A stretch of 8,351 bases of DNA from Halobacteriales archaeon QS_9_68_42 (GTDB lineage Archaea; Halobacteriota; Halobacteria; Halobacteriales; Haloarculaceae). The notes beneath the pieces were generated by a model. It saw nothing but the letters and a program-made list of their open reading frames with translations. It ran no database searches and was not told the DNA's origin. The stretch spans positions 1 through 8,351 of the forward strand of contig PXSE01000048.1 of assembly GCA_003022905.1 (NCBI GenBank), read 5' to 3'. The position numbers and the translations under genes are program-made. Of the stretch, positions 6,462 through 8,351 are shown piece by piece (position 1 is the first letter of the stretch; each line of letters begins with the position of its first letter).

Positions 6462-7187
6462 ATGGAACCGGACCCGTTCGGGCGGGCGATACGCGACCAC
6501 CACCGCGGCGAGCGGACACACCCGCTCGTGGACCGCGACGGCAGGGCGACCCGCGAGCACCCGATAGAGCGGTTCTACTTCGAGCCGGTATCGAACGGCC
6601 CGGACCTCCGGTGGGTCGAGTCGGGGCTCTCGGGGCCGCTACTCGAGACGGGCGCCGGCGCCGGGCGCCATGCGCTGTACTTTCAGGAGCGCGTCGAGAC
6701 GGTCGCGACCGACGTCAGCCGCCACCTCGTCGAGGTGATGCGTGACCGGGGCGTCGCGGACGCCCGCCGGGCGGACATGTTCTCGTTGCGGGACACCTTC
6801 GACCCCGACCGCTTCCGGTCGGTCTTCGCCAGGGGCACCCAGGCGTGTCTGGCGGACTCGGCGGCCAGACTGCGGCGATTCCTCGCGGACCTCGCGGCTG
6901 TCACGACCGCTGACGGGACCGCCGTCCTCGACGGCTTCGACCCCGGCCACGAGCGCGCGCCGGAGCTGTTCGGCCACCGGCCGGACCCCGAGGCCGGCGT
7001 CGCACGACGCGTCTATCACCAGACTTACGAGGGCGAGGTCGGCGAGACGCTCTCGTTCCGACTCGTCGGGCCGGACCGACTTCGGGCGGCGGCCGAGAAA
7101 GCGGGCTGGCGGGTGGCCGACGTCCATCGCGGCGACCCCCGGACGCCACACTACCAGACGGCACTGGCGAAGTTTGGCATTGGGTGA
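6462..7187 (+). CDS. Class I SAM-dependent methyltransferase
   Basis: This is a 241-residue soluble protein starting MEPDPFGRAIRDHHRGE. An upstream in-frame ATG at 6396 is less likely because it would fall inside the promoter region and add non-acidic sequence. SAM-binding motif I is LLETGAGAGRHA (residues 60-71), followed by a strand ending in the acidic D84 (VATDVS) that would bind the ribose hydroxyls. Later blocks are FRSVFARGTQACL (motif II region), the helix ADSAARLRRFLADLAAVT, and TAVLDGFDP (motif III region). The C-terminal half, RRVYHQTYEGEVGETLSFRLVGPDRL, has a beta-rich look, and AEKAGWRVADVHRG is the usual late helix-strand of class I methyltransferases. The substrate cannot be predicted; the fold points to a small molecule or protein rather than DNA, as no DPPY-type motif is present. 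It has its own promoter and possible upstream operator. Confidence 0.83.
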   Translation: MEPDPFGRAIRDHHRGERTHPLVDRDGRATREHPIERFYFEPVSNGPDLRWVESGLSGPLLETGAGAGRHALYFQERVETVATDVSRHLVEVMRDRGVADARRADMFSLRDTFDPDRFRSVFARGTQACLADSAARLRRFLADLAAVTTADGTAVLDGFDPGHERAPELFGHRPDPEAGVARRVYHQTYEGEVGETLSFRLVGPDRLRAAAEKAGWRVADVHRGDPRTPHYQTALAKFGIG

Positions 7188-7283
7188 CCCGCTCCTCACC
7201 GCGGGCGGTGTTCAGATAAGGACCGTCCAGTGGGTCAGTTTCTGCCGGCTGACAGGCCGGGTCCTGGCGGACTGAAAGGGCAA

Positions 7284-7370
7284 GGCACGCTCGACGAACC
7301 CGGACGACGCAAGCACCACAGGGAGCAACGCGACCGAGGAGCGCAGCGAGTCCTGGGAGTCGAGCGTGCC
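7284..7370. repeat. Intergenic element bounded by a perfect 12-bp inverted repeat
   Basis: GGCACGCTCGAC (7284-7295) is repeated in exact inverse as GTCGAGCGTGCC (7359-7370), separated by 63 bases. The interior holds a smaller imperfect hairpin, CCGAGGA...TCCTGG (7334-7356), around the GCGCAGCGAG motif. The element lies in the 271-base gap between the two methyltransferases and overlaps no credible gene; a short frame without a start codon ends just after it (7325-7383). It could be a dispersed haloarchaeal intergenic repeat or small non-autonomous element, or a structured RNA. The rest of the gap holds small GC hairpins (7188-7205 and 7245-7260) and the promoter of the next gene. Confidence 0.5.
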
Positions 7371-7423
7371 GAGGGCTTTCTGAGTTCCTCGATCCTATTT
7401 GAATACTACCTTGCCGCGCGACG

Positions 7424-7434
7424 CGCCTTTTATT
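7424..7434 (+). promoter_or_regulatory. TATA box of the broken methyltransferase gene
   Basis: CGCCTTTTATT has its TTTTATT core centred about 28 bases before the ATG at 7459, the standard spacing for a leaderless haloarchaeal transcript. The promoter therefore looks intact although the gene behind it is broken, so the locus may still be transcribed. Confidence 0.6.
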
Positions 7435-7458
7435 CGGCCCGAGGCGCAACCGCCACCG

Positions 7459-8174
7459 ATGCGTCGGTTCTCGGCGGACTACCTCCGGCGGACGCGCGAC
7501 GGCATGTGGGCCGTGGCGAGGGGGCGCTGACCCGCGTCCTACGGGAGGAGTGTCCCGGCGAGGTAATCGGCTGCGACCGCGACGCGGCGCTGCTGGCCGA
7601 ACTTGAGAGGCCGGCCGTCCGCGGGGACGCCTACCACCTGCCTTTCGCCGACGACGCCGTCGACATCGTGGTCTGTCAAGCGCTGCTCATCAACCTACCC
7701 GACCCCGGGCGGGCAGTCCGGGAGTTCGCCCGCGTGGCGAGCGAGCGGGTCGCCTGTATCGAGCCGGACAACGCCGCCGTCTCCGTGCGGTCGACGGTCG
7801 ACGCCGAGGGCCGGCTGGCAGCCCGGGCCCGCGAACGGTACCTCCAGGGCGTCGAGACGGACGTCGCGCTGGGTGGGGCGGCCGCCGGCCTCCTGCGAAC
7901 GGCGGGGCTGTCGAACGTGACGACCGGCCGGTACGACCGGACCATCGTGGTCGAACCGCCGTACTCCGAGGCTGACGTCGAGGCCGTCGGCCGGAAGGCC
8001 AGCGGTGCCGGCCTGCGGGAGCGACGGGAGACGATGGCCGGCACCGAGGAGGAACTGGACGCCCTCCGGCGGGAGTGGCGGGAGATGGGCCGGGCGGCCG
8101 TCCGGCAGCTGCAGGACGGCGACTACCGCCGCGAGGAGACCGTCCCGTTCTACGTCAATGTCGGCGAACTGTGA
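7459..8174 (+). pseudogene. Class I SAM-dependent methyltransferase broken by an internal deletion and frameshift
   Basis: The natural start at 7459 reads MRRFSADYLRRTRDGMWA and then runs into a stop at 7528-7530. The rest of the protein continues in another frame from about 7506 (VGRGEGALTRVL) through IGCDRDAALLAEL, GDAYHLPFADDAVDIVVCQ, LINLPDPGRAVREFARV and on to YVNVGEL at 8171. VGRGEGALTRVL corresponds to SAM motif I (family form VGCGTG), so the two halves meet with about 20 residues missing between GMW and motif I, and with a frame change. The junction falls on TGTGGGC (7505-7511), readable in both frames, as expected for a deletion across a short direct repeat. Motif I also has Arg and Glu where Cys and Thr are usual. 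The downstream 220 residues remain well preserved, suggesting a recent event. The original function was a small-molecule or unknown-substrate methyltransferase. Translation from the in-frame GTG at 7506 would lack the N-terminal helix region. Confidence 0.8.
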
Positions 8175-8204
8175 CAGGACAGCGGCGAGCGTCGGACGCG
8201 ACCG

Positions 8205-8351
8205 TCAGGGCGGCAGTTCCGACTCGTGGCGCAGTGACTCCCCATCGAGGTCGGCGGCGGCGTCCCGGCCCGCCAGCCCCATCGTCAGGTCGAAGTTAGC
8301 GATGAGGTTCTCCAGGACGTGGTGGACGCCGTCGGCGCCGCCCAGCGCCAG
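8205..8351 (-). CDS. FMN-dependent alpha-hydroxy-acid dehydrogenase/oxidase, C-terminal end
   Basis: Only the last 48 residues lie in the window; the gene enters from the right edge. They read LALGGADGVHHVLENLIANF, then DLTMGLAGR and an acidic tail ending ESELPP. This matches the C-terminal helix of the lactate dehydrogenase/lactate 2-monooxygenase/glycolate oxidase family, whose members end with a pattern like YGLALGGxxGVxxVLxNLxxxxDLTMGLxG. These flavoproteins oxidise L-2-hydroxy acids to 2-oxo acids using FMN in a TIM barrel; the FMN and substrate residues lie outside the window, so the exact substrate is not known. The gene is convergent with the broken methyltransferase, with 30 bases between stops and no clear terminator. 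Confidence 0.72.
   Translation of the reverse strand: MALGGADGVHHVLENLIANFDLTMGLAGRDAAADLDGESLRHESELPP

Noticed and set aside
5261..6463. 400-codon minus-strand open frame across nfo
   Set aside because: It is antisense to endonuclease IV, whose zinc ligands are all present on the plus strand; the antisense product has no family features.
7188..7205. CCCGC-N8-GCGGG hairpin right after the methyltransferase stop as a terminator
   Set aside because: The stem is only 5 bp and has no T-run after it; archaeal terminators are mainly T-rich, so it is not supported.
7230..7505. Upstream extension of the second methyltransferase in its C-terminal frame
   Set aside because: The translated stretch is basic, crosses the inverted-repeat element and the TATA box, and differs from the real N-terminus seen in another frame at 7459.

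Overview
The window comes from a halophilic archaeon (class Halobacteria). The evidence is high G+C coding DNA, strongly acidic predicted proteins, AT-rich TATA/BRE-like boxes about 25-30 bases before start codons (the leaderless-promoter arrangement common in haloarchaea), a multidomain receiver/GAF/PAS histidine kinase of typical haloarchaeal design, and small CxxCG zinc-ribbon proteins. The genus cannot be fixed from the sequence. No rRNA, tRNA, CRISPR array, transposase or integrase is visible.

Layout. 1-607 (+): the last two thirds of a formate/nitrite-transporter-family membrane protein, cut by the window edge. 743-1090 (-): a small acidic protein of unknown function with a clear TATA box and probable leaderless GTG start. 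1202-1240: a strong inverted repeat between that gene and the next. 1266-2243 (-): a two-part protein with a probable winged-helix N-terminal half and an HNH nuclease domain at the C-terminus. 2480-2626 (+): a 48-residue zinc-ribbon microprotein. 2715-5036 (+): a large soluble sensor histidine kinase whose N-terminal receiver domain has lost its phosphoacceptor aspartate. About 5086-5393 (+): a broken C-terminal piece of a second histidine kinase. 5510-6343 (+): endonuclease IV (nfo), intact. 6462-7187 (+): a class I SAM-dependent methyltransferase. 7284-7370: an inverted-repeat-bounded intergenic element. 7459-8174 (+): a second methyltransferase, broken by an internal deletion and frameshift. 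8205-8351 (-): the C-terminal end of an FMN-dependent alpha-hydroxy-acid dehydrogenase/oxidase, convergent with the broken methyltransferase.

How the parts fit. Most genes look like single transcription units with their own promoters rather than one operon; there is no sign of a dedicated multi-gene pathway. The recognisable themes are transport of a small anion (FNT), signal transduction (kinase plus kinase remnant), base-excision DNA repair (nfo), a possible DNA-targeting HNH protein, and two unrelated methyltransferases. Two pseudogenes within about 3 kb mark 5.0-8.2 kb as a stretch undergoing gene erosion. The items most worth following are the degenerate receiver in the kinase, the deletion junction in the second methyltransferase, the wHTH-HNH protein, and the two inverted repeats.
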